Assembly: GCA_964502465.1 (NCBI GenBank)
Contig: CAZCWX010000553.1
Location: 1-14,459, forward strand
Length of the DNA stretch: 14,459 bases
Direction of reading: 5' to 3'
From: CAZCWX01 sp964502465
GTDB lineage: Bacteria; Desulfobacterota; Binatia; Bin18
A model generated the notes under the pieces. It was not told the origin of the DNA, searched no databases, and saw only the letters and a list, made by a program, of their open reading frames with translations. Shown here piece by piece: positions 1 through 6,255 of this stretch (positions are counted from its first letter, which is position 1; each line of letters opens with the position of its first letter). The translations under genes and the position numbers were made by a program.

Positions 1-1370
1 TTGATGCGCACCCGCTATTCCTGGTGCGTGCTTCCAGCCAACTGGCCAAGCTCCGCGCACTGGAGATCGCCGCAGTGATCTCCGGCAATCACAACGACCC
101 GGAGTCGTGGTGGGATTGGGCCGACAAGAAGAAACAGGAGGAGCGCATTAGGCGATTCAAGCGAAAACTCTCCGTGGAGAAGACCGACAAGACTGACCCG
201 CTGTCCATCCTGGTGGTGAACAACATGCTCATTACGGGTTTCGATGCGCCCGTCGAGCAAGTGCTCTACCTCGATCGGAAGATCGTCGCCCACGATTTGC
301 TGCAGGCCATCGCACGCGTGAACCGGACCTGCGGCCAGAAGAAGTGCGGCTACGTCGTGGACTACATCGGCGTAGCGCGGCACCTCAACGAGGCGCTGAA
401 AGAATACGACGGTGAGGACACCAAGGGCACGCTCATCGACATCAGCGTCGAACTACCGAAGCTACTCGACCGGCGTGCGCGGGCCGTGGCCGTACTTACA
501 GACCACGGCATCACCGATCTGCAAGGACAGGTGGATGCCTGCGTGGAGTTGCTCGAAGACCTGAAGATGCGGGCCGACTTCATCAACAAGCTGCGCATGT
601 TCTACGAGACGCTGAACATCCTGGAGCACCGCCCTGAAGTGCCAAGTGACGTCTTCCGCGATGCCAAGCTCCTCGGCTTCATCAACAAAGTGGCGGCCAA
701 CCTGTATCGCGATCCGGCGCTGAACCTGCTTGGTGTGGCGGAGAAGGTGAAGGCGCTGATCAACGCGCACGTGTCAGCGCGCGGCGTCGATCCCAAGATT
801 CCTCCCACGACTATCACCGACGCCGAGTTCGAGCGGGTTCTCCAAGGACAGACCAATAGCCGCGCACGAGCGGCGCAGATGCAGCACGCTGCCCGCTACC
901 ACATCATCGGCTTCTCGCACCAGAACCCCGCCTACGCGCGGAAGATGAGCGAGAAGCTGGAGGAGATTCTCCGGCGCTTCAAAGACGACTGGGATGCACT
1001 GGAACGGGAGCTGCGGCAGTTCATCGAGGAATTGCGACAGGGAGACCGCAACGAGTTCCCAGACTTGGACCCCAAGGTGCAGGTGCCGTTTGTGCGCTTG
1101 GTCCTGGAAGAGTGTAGTAAGGAACGGGAATTGAACGAGGCTCAACGCACCGCCGCGCTTGCTGCGACGTTGGACATGGTCGAACGCATCCGACAAGAGA
1201 TACGCAAAGTCGGCTTCTGGAAGAATAGCGCCATGCGCGAGCTGCTGACGAGAGCTTTGGTACGCGACCTGGATCAGTCGGGCGTGTGTCCTGCCGGGAA
1301 AGAGCGCGACTTGGCGCAGCGCCTTGTCGCCTTAGCCAAGGAAAACCACGAGAATCTGACACGACCATGA
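1..1370 (+). CDS. hsdR: Type I restriction enzyme R subunit (HsdR), C-terminal part, 5' end off the window
   Basis: HsdR is the ATP-dependent DNA translocase and endonuclease subunit of type I restriction-modification complexes. The reading frame is open to the left edge (codons from base 3), so the GTG at 24 is not the true start; the nuclease domain and first RecA domain lie outside. Visible are the end of the second helicase domain, with motif V (MLITGFDAP, 225-251) and motif VI (QAIARVNR, 303-326, arginine finger region), followed by a long helical C-terminus. From about 880 it resembles the DUF3387-type HsdR tail, including a KVGFWKNSAMRELL stretch and an LAKENH ending. The stop overlaps the next start (ATGA, 1367-1370), implying translational coupling. 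Family assignment rests on the helicase motifs and tail and is firm. The hsdM and hsdS genes are presumably upstream, but this cannot be seen. Confidence 0.93.
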   Translation, partial: DAHPLFLVRASSQLAKLRALEIAAVISGNHNDPESWWDWADKKKQEERIRRFKRKLSVEKTDKTDPLSILVVNNMLITGFDAPVEQVLYLDRKIVAHDLLQAIARVNRTCGQKKCGYVVDYIGVARHLNEALKEYDGEDTKGTLIDISVELPKLLDRRARAVAVLTDHGITDLQGQVDACVELLEDLKMRADFINKLRMFYETLNILEHRPEVPSDVFRDAKLLGFINKVAANLYRDPALNLLGVAEKVKALINAHVSARGVDPKIPPTTITDAEFERVLQGQTNSRARAAQMQHAARYHIIGFSHQNPAYARKMSEKLEEILRRFKDDWDALERELRQFIEELRQGDRNEFPDLDPKVQVPFVRLVLEECSKERELNEAQRTAALAATLDMVERIRQEIRKVGFWKNSAMRELLTRALVRDLDQSGVCPAGKERDLAQRLVALAKENHENLTRP

Positions 1371-2089
1371 ACGAGACGCTGGAAGTTAGCGGCTTAACGT
1401 TTGAGGTTCGGCGCAGTCTACGTCGGAAGATGCTGGGGCTCACCGTGGACCGGGGCGGGGAATTGGTCGTCCATTCTCCGGAGAACACCTCTGATCATGA
1501 GCTGGCAAAGTGGATGTGCTCGAAGCTCTTGTGGGTCCATCGCAAACTTGCGCTCAAGGAAAAGTTGGCAGCGAAAGTGCGCGCGCCGGAGTTCGTCAGC
1601 GGGGAGAACTTCAGTTATCTGGGGCGGAACTATCGCCTCAAGATAGTGCGAGAGTCGGCAGAGCCTCTGCTCTTCGACGGCAAACACTTCTGGCTGGCCG
1701 AGGACGCGCGGGGCGATGCGGAAGCGCATTTTCGCCGTTGGTATATCCGCACCGGGCGCGACTGGCTCAGCGAGCGGACAGCGGCCTTGGCGCGCAAAAC
1801 CGGCGCTGACGTGTCACGCATCGAGGTGCGGGATCTCGGTTTTCGCTGGGGTTCGTGCGGCAAGAACGCGGTGCTGTTCTTCAACTGGCGTCTGTTGCAA
1901 CTGCCTGTGCGCTTGATCGACTACATCATCGTCCATGAATTGGCGCACCTACGGGAGCCACGCCACAGCTCCGAGTTTTGGCAAGCCATAGACAGGGCAT
2001 TACCGGAGTGGCGGAAACTCAAAGATGCGCTCAGTGGCGATGGCGCGAGGTTCTTGGTGTTCGGAATGGGGTCGCTTCGCTCGCTGTAG
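1367..2089 (+). CDS. YgjP-like (M48/SprT-related) zinc metallopeptidase linked to a restriction locus
   Basis: A 240-residue protein of the YgjP-like metallopeptidase family (formerly DUF45). The zinc site is HELAH at residues 190-194, with a likely third ligand at H200 in the HSSEFW segment. The family's second signature, RWGSCG (160-165) followed by FNWRL, is also present. No signal peptide or membrane segment is seen, so it is predicted cytoplasmic. I chose ATG 1367 because it overlaps the hsdR stop by four bases and the homologous region begins there; an in-frame start at 1286 would lie wholly inside hsdR. There is no obvious ribosome binding site, which fits coupled translation. YgjP-like genes are often found next to type I restriction genes. 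The substrate is unknown; processing or turnover of restriction subunits is only an inference. Confidence 0.88.
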   Translation: MNETLEVSGLTFEVRRSLRRKMLGLTVDRGGELVVHSPENTSDHELAKWMCSKLLWVHRKLALKEKLAAKVRAPEFVSGENFSYLGRNYRLKIVRESAEPLLFDGKHFWLAEDARGDAEAHFRRWYIRTGRDWLSERTAALARKTGADVSRIEVRDLGFRWGSCGKNAVLFFNWRLLQLPVRLIDYIIVHELAHLREPRHSSEFWQAIDRALPEWRKLKDALSGDGARFLVFGMGSLRSL

Positions 2090-2159
2090 AAATATTCACC
2101 CCAGGCTTTTCGGGCGGATTTTAAGAGGGAGACAGTCGAGATTCTGCCGATAAATCCCC

Positions 2160-2174
2160 CCGCGCGACGCGCGG
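2160..2174 (-). terminator. GC-rich hairpin just after the dehydrogenase stop
   Basis: CCGCGCG, one base, then CGCGCGG forms a compact GC palindrome three bases beyond the stop codon of the minus-strand dehydrogenase gene. It is followed on that strand by GGGGATTTATC, so the U tract is poor. It lies in the 88-base gap between convergent genes and may end transcription from the right. The rest of that gap shows nothing clear. Confidence 0.4.
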
Positions 2175-2177
2175 CCC

Positions 2178-3116
2178 TTAGAAGGCTCTCTGCAGTAATG
2201 CTTCTCCTCGCACATAACGATGGAGATTCTCTAACCACAACTCAGCCACACGCGGAAGATAGAGCGGTGACGACCAGGCGTTGTGTGGGGTGAGAAACAG
2301 GTTCGGGACATCCCACAGATCGTCCTCTGTTGGCCACGGCTCGGTGGACAGCACATCCAGGCACGCCTGGCGGATGTGCTTGTTTTTGACCGCCTCCTTC
2401 AACGCCGTGATATCGACGACTGCTCCACGAGCCACATTGATCAGTGTAGCAGTAAACTTCATACAAGCCAGTTCGTTTGTGCCAATCAAGGCGTGCGTTG
2501 TTTCGGTCAATGGGACAGCTAACACGACGAAATCTGCTGCACGGAGAAAATGAGGAAGATCCGCTAAGGTTCCCTGCTGGTCGATATGCCTCACCGGAGC
2601 AGCTGCCTGTCGAATCCCCAGCACCCGCATGCCAAAACTCTTGGCATAGAAGGCAACCTGTTTGCCGATTGCCCCCAGTCCGATGATCAAAACGGTCTTG
2701 TCGCTGAGACTCTCTAATCCTAGGAGCTTCCAGCGGTGGGCTCGTTGGTTGTCACGGAATTCTCCCAACCGTTTTGCCGACCACAGTATCAGGCCAAACA
2801 CGAATTCAGCTACCTCGACGGCGTTCGCACCAGGACTGTGCGTGACTGCGACTCCTCTCTCGCGCATGGCGTCATAAAAACGACCATCTGTCCCCGCATC
2901 CTCAGTGTGCGCCCAGCGGAGCGCAGGAATCTGTAGGACGGTATCGACGAACTGGTTCGTGTAGGAGTCTCCCGCAAGCACTACCAATTCGCACGTGTGC
3001 GGAGACTCTGAGGCAGAACCGTCTGCATCGATAAGGACCCACTGTAGTGCTGGGGCGACCTTCTGGGCCTGAGCGGAGACCCGTTCAAAAAACGTACGGC
3101 CAGCAGCAACACGCAT
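2178..3116 (-). CDS. D-2-hydroxyacid dehydrogenase, NAD(P)-dependent
   Basis: A 312-residue cytoplasmic oxidoreductase that interconverts a 2-oxoacid and a D-2-hydroxyacid. The Rossmann nucleotide-binding motif GLGAIG is at 146-151. The catalytic triad of the family is complete: R230 in NVARGAVVD, E259 in DVLSTEP and H278 in TPHNAW. The end of the second beta strand reads VLGIRQ (165-170) with no aspartate, so NADPH may be preferred over NADH; this is an inference. The ATG at 3116 has AAGGGAG about seven bases upstream. The length is normal for the family. The gene diverges from the SDR/crotonase operon across about 220 bases. The exact substrate (glyoxylate, hydroxypyruvate or a branched 2-oxoacid) cannot be told from sequence. 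Confidence 0.92.
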   Translation of the reverse strand: MRVAAGRTFFERVSAQAQKVAPALQWVLIDADGSASESPHTCELVVLAGDSYTNQFVDTVLQIPALRWAHTEDAGTDGRFYDAMRERGVAVTHSPGANAVEVAEFVFGLILWSAKRLGEFRDNQRAHRWKLLGLESLSDKTVLIIGLGAIGKQVAFYAKSFGMRVLGIRQAAAPVRHIDQQGTLADLPHFLRAADFVVLAVPLTETTHALIGTNELACMKFTATLINVARGAVVDITALKEAVKNKHIRQACLDVLSTEPWPTEDDLWDVPNLFLTPHNAWSSPLYLPRVAELWLENLHRYVRGEALLQRAF

Positions 3117-3339
3117 ACGCAGCTCCCTTCACCTGGCTTATAGCTGATCGCCCATAGCCGAGGGAAGGGACCGATTGAGTTTCTCTCTCTTGCCTCTCCT
3201 TGTTTCCTGAAATCAGCCGGGAGGAGCGAGGAACCTTCGCCTCTGCGTCATACTTTTGCTGGTCAAAACAAAATGGTATGTCGGCTTATCCTCTGCAGCA
3301 AAGACAAGTCAAAGGAAACATGGACACAGGAGGTTTTTC

Positions 3340-4107
3340 ATGGCGCGGTTGAAAGGGAAGGTCTCGGTCATTACGGGCGGAGCAGGAGGTATCGGCGTAG
3401 CGGCTGGGCGACTGTTTGCCCAGGAAGGCGCGAGCGTTTTGCTGGTTGATCTGGGTGAGGCAGCGTTGCAGCAGGCAGTACAAACCATCAGCAGCGATGC
3501 CGTGAGCTACGCTGTTGCTGATGTCACGCAACCAGAACAGATTCAACACTTCGTGAGCACTGCGGTTGAGCGATATGGCGGTATAGATATCTTTCTGGCG
3601 AATGCCGGCATTGAAGGTGTGGTCAAGCCGATTACCGAGTACCCTGTAGAGGTCTTTGATCAGGTGATGGCGGTCAATGTCCGTGGGGTGTGGTTGGGAC
3701 TTAAATACGTGATGCCCGAGATGCAAAAACGTGGGGGTGGCAGTATTGTTATTACCTCATCGGTTGCAGGGATCCGAGGTACCGCAGGCGTGTCGGCGTA
3801 CATCACCAGCAAACATGCTGTGATTGGCATGATGCGTACGGCAGCTTTAGAAGGGGCTCCTGTAGGGATTCGGGTGAATACGGTCAATCCTGCGCCGATT
3901 GAGACCCGTATGATGCGAGCGCTCGAAGAAGGGTTCGCACCCGGCTCGGCCGCACAGGCGAAGCAACGCATTGCCACCACTGTTCCCCTCCAACGTTATG
4001 GCACTCCTGAGGAAGTCGCGCAGTTGATGTTATTCCTGGCGAGCGATGAGAGTCGCTACTGCACCGGCGGTGTGTATATGGTCGATGGCGGCATTTCGGC
4101 ACGGTAG
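3340..4107 (+). CDS. Short-chain dehydrogenase/reductase (classical SDR)
   Basis: A 255-residue classical SDR. The cofactor motif TGGAGGIG is at 12-19, and D37 at the end of the second strand suggests NAD(H). The structural NAG motif is at 88-90. The catalytic residues N113, S141, Y154 and K158 (YITSK) are all present. I chose ATG 3340 because AGGAGG (3328-3333) lies six bases upstream and the SDR fold starts at once (MARLKGKVSVITGG); the in-frame TTG at 3256 would add 28 unrelated residues. It is followed after 25 bases by a crotonase-family gene in the same direction, so the two are probably one operon. That pairing suggests oxidation or reduction of a hydroxyacyl-CoA or related alcohol, but the substrate is not determined. 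Confidence 0.93.
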   Translation: MARLKGKVSVITGGAGGIGVAAGRLFAQEGASVLLVDLGEAALQQAVQTISSDAVSYAVADVTQPEQIQHFVSTAVERYGGIDIFLANAGIEGVVKPITEYPVEVFDQVMAVNVRGVWLGLKYVMPEMQKRGGGSIVITSSVAGIRGTAGVSAYITSKHAVIGMMRTAALEGAPVGIRVNTVNPAPIETRMMRALEEGFAPGSAAQAKQRIATTVPLQRYGTPEEVAQLMLFLASDESRYCTGGVYMVDGGISAR

Positions 4108-4132
4108 ACATTCGTGCTATCGGGAGGGAACA

Positions 4133-4930
4133 ATGGCGGAATCTCACATTCTGTACGAGATCATTGATGGCGTTGGCGTGATTACCCTGAACCGCCCCGA
4201 AGTCATGAACGCATTTTCTGACGCCATGCGCGAACACCTACTGGAACGACTCCAACAGTGTGAAAACGATCCGGCAGTCGGTTGTGTGATGATTACTGGG
4301 GCAGGCAAAGCCTTCTGTGCGGGTGGTGATGTGGCGAGCATGGCGGAGTTGCAAGCTCAAAACGATACGGCAGTCATTGGACAGCGCATGGCAATCGGGG
4401 CAAAAATTGTGCAATCCATCTGTCAGATGCGAAAGCCGGTCATCGCCGCGGTGAATGGTGCGGCAGCTGGGGCAGGAAGCAATCTTGCGCTTGCCTGTGA
4501 CATGCGCCTTGGTTCTGACCGGGCGCGCTTTGCCGAAAGTTTTGTCAGGATCGGCCTCGTCCCGGACTGGGGCGGACTGTATTTGCTCACTCGTCTGATA
4601 GGAACGAGCAAGGCGCTGGAACTGATGATGACTGGAGACTTAATAGATGCAGCGGAGGCGCTCCGGTTGGGGATCCTCAATCGCGTCTTTGCGCATGAGA
4701 CCTTTCCCGCTGAGGTGTTACACTTTGCTCGGAGATTAGCGGCTGGTCCTGTAGAAACGATCGCGCGCATTAAACAAGGCGTGTATGTAGGAGCCGAAGC
4801 AACACTCGACGTAGTGTTCGAGTACGAGCGACAGGCTCAATCCGCAGTCTTTCTCTCTGCCGATGCCAAAGAAGGCATGCGGGCATTTTTGGAAAAACGC
4901 TCTCCTGTTTTTGGACAGAAAGGCTCATAA
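4133..4930 (+). CDS. Crotonase-family protein (enoyl-CoA hydratase/isomerase), PaaG-like active site
   Basis: A 265-residue crotonase-fold enzyme acting on an acyl-CoA. Oxyanion-hole segments are FCAGGD (61-66) and VNGAAAGAG (107-115). The two glutamates used by enoyl-CoA hydratases (rat E144 and E164) align with N117 and F137, so simple hydratase activity is doubtful. The segment IGLVPDWGG carries D145, at the place of the catalytic aspartate in PaaG-type ring-opened phenylacetyl-CoA isomerases and related double-bond isomerases. ATG 4133 follows GGGAGGG by four bases; longer in-frame starts lie inside the upstream SDR gene. It sits 25 bases after the SDR in a likely operon. No other paa genes are present, so a phenylacetate role is not claimed. 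The family call is firm; the isomerase call is an inference by alignment. Confidence 0.9.
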   Translation: MAESHILYEIIDGVGVITLNRPEVMNAFSDAMREHLLERLQQCENDPAVGCVMITGAGKAFCAGGDVASMAELQAQNDTAVIGQRMAIGAKIVQSICQMRKPVIAAVNGAAAGAGSNLALACDMRLGSDRARFAESFVRIGLVPDWGGLYLLTRLIGTSKALELMMTGDLIDAAEALRLGILNRVFAHETFPAEVLHFARRLAAGPVETIARIKQGVYVGAEATLDVVFEYERQAQSAVFLSADAKEGMRAFLEKRSPVFGQKGS

Positions 4931-4964
4931 GCTGGGCTGAGCGTGTGAAACCCACCGTGTACTT

Positions 4965-4992
4965 GTTGGGCAACGCTATGCTGTTGTCCAAC
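4965..4992. terminator. Possible bidirectional hairpin between convergent genes
   Basis: GTTGGGCAAC (4965-4974) pairs with GTTGTCCAAC (4983-4992) along ten positions, one of them a G-U wobble on the + transcript, around the eight-base loop GCTATGCT. It lies in the 95-base gap between the crotonase stop (+) and the lipoprotein stop (-), where a shared terminator is expected. Neither side has a convincing U tract, so terminator function is uncertain. Confidence 0.38.
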
Positions 4993-5025
4993 TTACTGGC
5001 TGCAAGGGTCGTCAGCGGGCGAGTC

Positions 5026-5289
5026 TTAGAAAATGGCGCGGATCAGGCCACCAACCGCACGAAAGGGCAGAGCAATGACTTCACCGATGACGTTTACCGT
5101 CCCACTTATTACCCCGCCAGATCCTTCCTGAGTTTCCGCCGTCTCAACCGTGGTCTCTCTCTCTACCACAGCTGGCTCTCCTGGTCGGTACGTGTTTGTC
5201 TCTGTTCTGACTGTCTTGGTGTTACTGGCGCAGCTAGCGCAGACGACCAACAACACCAAGGCAAGAAACAGATTCAGGAGTCTACGCAT
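5026..5289 (-). CDS. Small predicted lipoprotein, function unknown
   Basis: An 87-residue protein with a basic start (MRR), a hydrophobic stretch of about 15 residues, and CASC ending at C20, which looks like a lipoprotein signal, although the -3 residue is Cys rather than the usual Leu, Val or Ile. The mature part is short: a threonine- and glutamate-rich polar segment (about 22-56), then a glycine-rich, amphipathic C-terminus ending in RAVGGLIRAIF. The ATG at 5289 has a strong AGGAGG (5300-5295) five bases upstream, so it is very probably translated. I do not recognise a family. It diverges from the exported PRC-barrel gene, which hints at a shared envelope role. The same peptide could instead be cleaved as an ordinary signal peptide. 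Confidence 0.72.
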   Translation of the reverse strand: MRRLLNLFLALVLLVVCASCASNTKTVRTETNTYRPGEPAVVERETTVETAETQEGSGGVISGTVNVIGEVIALPFRAVGGLIRAIF

Positions 5290-5718
5290 ACTTTCCTCCT
5301 GTTGTAGGATCAGCTCATCCCTCTTGAGAAGTTTTTGCGTTCAACAATGCAATCTCAAATGCGCAAATGCTGTGCCAGAAAAGGAGGAACAAAAAAGGGG
5401 TTTAGCGAGACAGTTTTTTTCATAACTTTCTGCTGGCGAAGTGTCCCAAAGGCAAAAATCTTTCACCTGTTTGTTGCAGGGATGGAACACGAAAGCGAGC
5501 CACATGACATGAGGACACTCGCACTGTCTGCTTCTCTGACGCAGCAAGCGGTTGAATCACTACAGTGGCAGCGGGCTCATAGAGTGTTCATCAGCGTTCG
5601 CAAGCCTAGACGGAGTTCTCCTGAGACGGGGAACTTTTTGCTCTGCGCTCGGTCCAAATTACAGTTCACAATATCACACCGATCTCGTTTTACAGACGAG
5701 AGCGGAAAGGAGTACGCT
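5290..5718. other. 429-base divergent intergenic region
   Basis: This gap separates the minus-strand lipoprotein from the PRC-barrel gene. It holds the AGGAGG site of the lipoprotein at its left end, AAAGGAG (5706-5712) for the PRC-barrel gene at its right end, and an ECF-like promoter candidate near 5630-5654. A reading frame in phase with the PRC-barrel gene runs back to 5335, but it has no plausible ribosome site or domain and I treat it as noncoding. No repeat, tRNA or strong hairpin was seen. Confidence 0.6.
5630..5654 (+). promoter_or_regulatory. Candidate ECF (extracytoplasmic-function) sigma promoter for the PRC-barrel gene
   Basis: GGAACTT (5630-5636) matches the -35 shared by many ECF and sigma-E promoters, and GGTC (5651-5654) stands at the -10, 16 bases after GGAAC. 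Transcription would begin near 5660, leaving a leader of about 58 bases. It points at a gene for an exported protein, which fits envelope-stress control. The -10 match is short, so the call is tentative. Confidence 0.35.
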
Positions 5719-6207
5719 ATGAAAACGAAAGGAACAGCCATTGCTCTAGCCTCTTCCTTCGGCCTTCTGCTTGCCACTGCCGCAGTTGCGCAGCAGGGAA
5801 CCACGGAAATCCCTGCTCCTCCTAGCAGCTCAGCTCCTCCAGAGATCCCTGCTCAATCAGCAGAGCCGGAGCAAGGGATAAGAGAGCCTTCTGCGCAGGA
5901 AACCTCTCCGTTGTCCTCCGAACAGCCTACCCCGCAGGGAGCCCTCCTCTCGAGCAGCACTCTTATCGGCGCTACGGTGAAGAATCCCGAAGGGGAAGAT
6001 CTCGGGTCAATTCAGGAACTCCTAATCGATCCGCAGAGCGGGCGTGTCAGCGCTGCCGTGCTCAGCGTGGGTGGCGTGTTGGGCGTGGGTGCGAAGCGCG
6101 TTGCGGTTTCCTGGGAAACCTTCAGAAGTGGACTGGGTGAGGGAGAGATCGTTGCGGCGCTGAGTAAAGAGCAACTCGAAAATGCGCCGAGCCTTGAGGC
6201 GCATTAG
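5719..6207 (+). CDS. Exported PRC-barrel domain protein
   Basis: A 162-residue protein. Residues 1-24 form a signal peptide (MKTK, a hydrophobic core, then AVA before Q25), so it is predicted periplasmic. Residues 25-78 are a low-complexity linker rich in Pro, Ser, Glu and Gln. Residues about 80-140 match a PRC-barrel: LIGATVKNPEGEDLGSI, LLIDPQSGRVSAAVLSVGG, then AVSWETF. PRC-barrels are small beta domains often found in stress-linked proteins and in RNA-processing or photosynthetic proteins; the exported type is mostly uncharacterised. ATG 5719 was chosen because AAAGGAG lies six bases upstream and the signal peptide starts there; the longer in-frame start at 5335 would bury the signal peptide. 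It may be under ECF sigma control and is convergent with the efflux operon. Confidence 0.85.
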   Translation: MKTKGTAIALASSFGLLLATAAVAQQGTTEIPAPPSSSAPPEIPAQSAEPEQGIREPSAQETSPLSSEQPTPQGALLSSSTLIGATVKNPEGEDLGSIQELLIDPQSGRVSAAVLSVGGVLGVGAKRVAVSWETFRSGLGEGEIVAALSKEQLENAPSLEAH

Positions 6208-6240
6208 CAGCAGTCTGCTGGAGTGGGGAGAATCCCTTTT
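6208..6240 (+). terminator. Possible weak terminator after the PRC-barrel gene
   Basis: Directly after the stop codon, CAGCAG-T-CTGCTG (6208-6220) is a perfect inverted repeat with almost no loop. A short GGGA-GAA-TCCC stem (6226-6236) follows and leads into TTTT. The stems are short, so efficiency is uncertain. The site lies in the 48-base gap between convergent genes. Confidence 0.33.
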
Positions 6241-6255
6241 GCACCTAAGGATGAT

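Noticed and set aside
1286..1366. Upstream in-frame extension of the YgjP-like gene
   Set aside because: It would lie entirely inside hsdR, adds 27 residues unlike the family, and the ATG at 1367 gives the standard ATGA overlap.
3256..3339. TTG start for the SDR gene
   Set aside because: AGGAGG is placed for ATG 3340, and the SDR fold begins immediately after that start.
3117..3339. Promoter elements in the D-2-hydroxyacid dehydrogenase/SDR divergent gap
   Set aside because: Boxes such as TATAAG (minus) and TGGTATGTC (+) occur, but neither has a convincing -35 partner at 16-18 bases, so no site is annotated.
5335..5718. N-terminal extension of the PRC-barrel protein
   Set aside because: It would bury a good signal peptide inside the protein, and the ATG at 5719 has a well-placed AAAGGAG.
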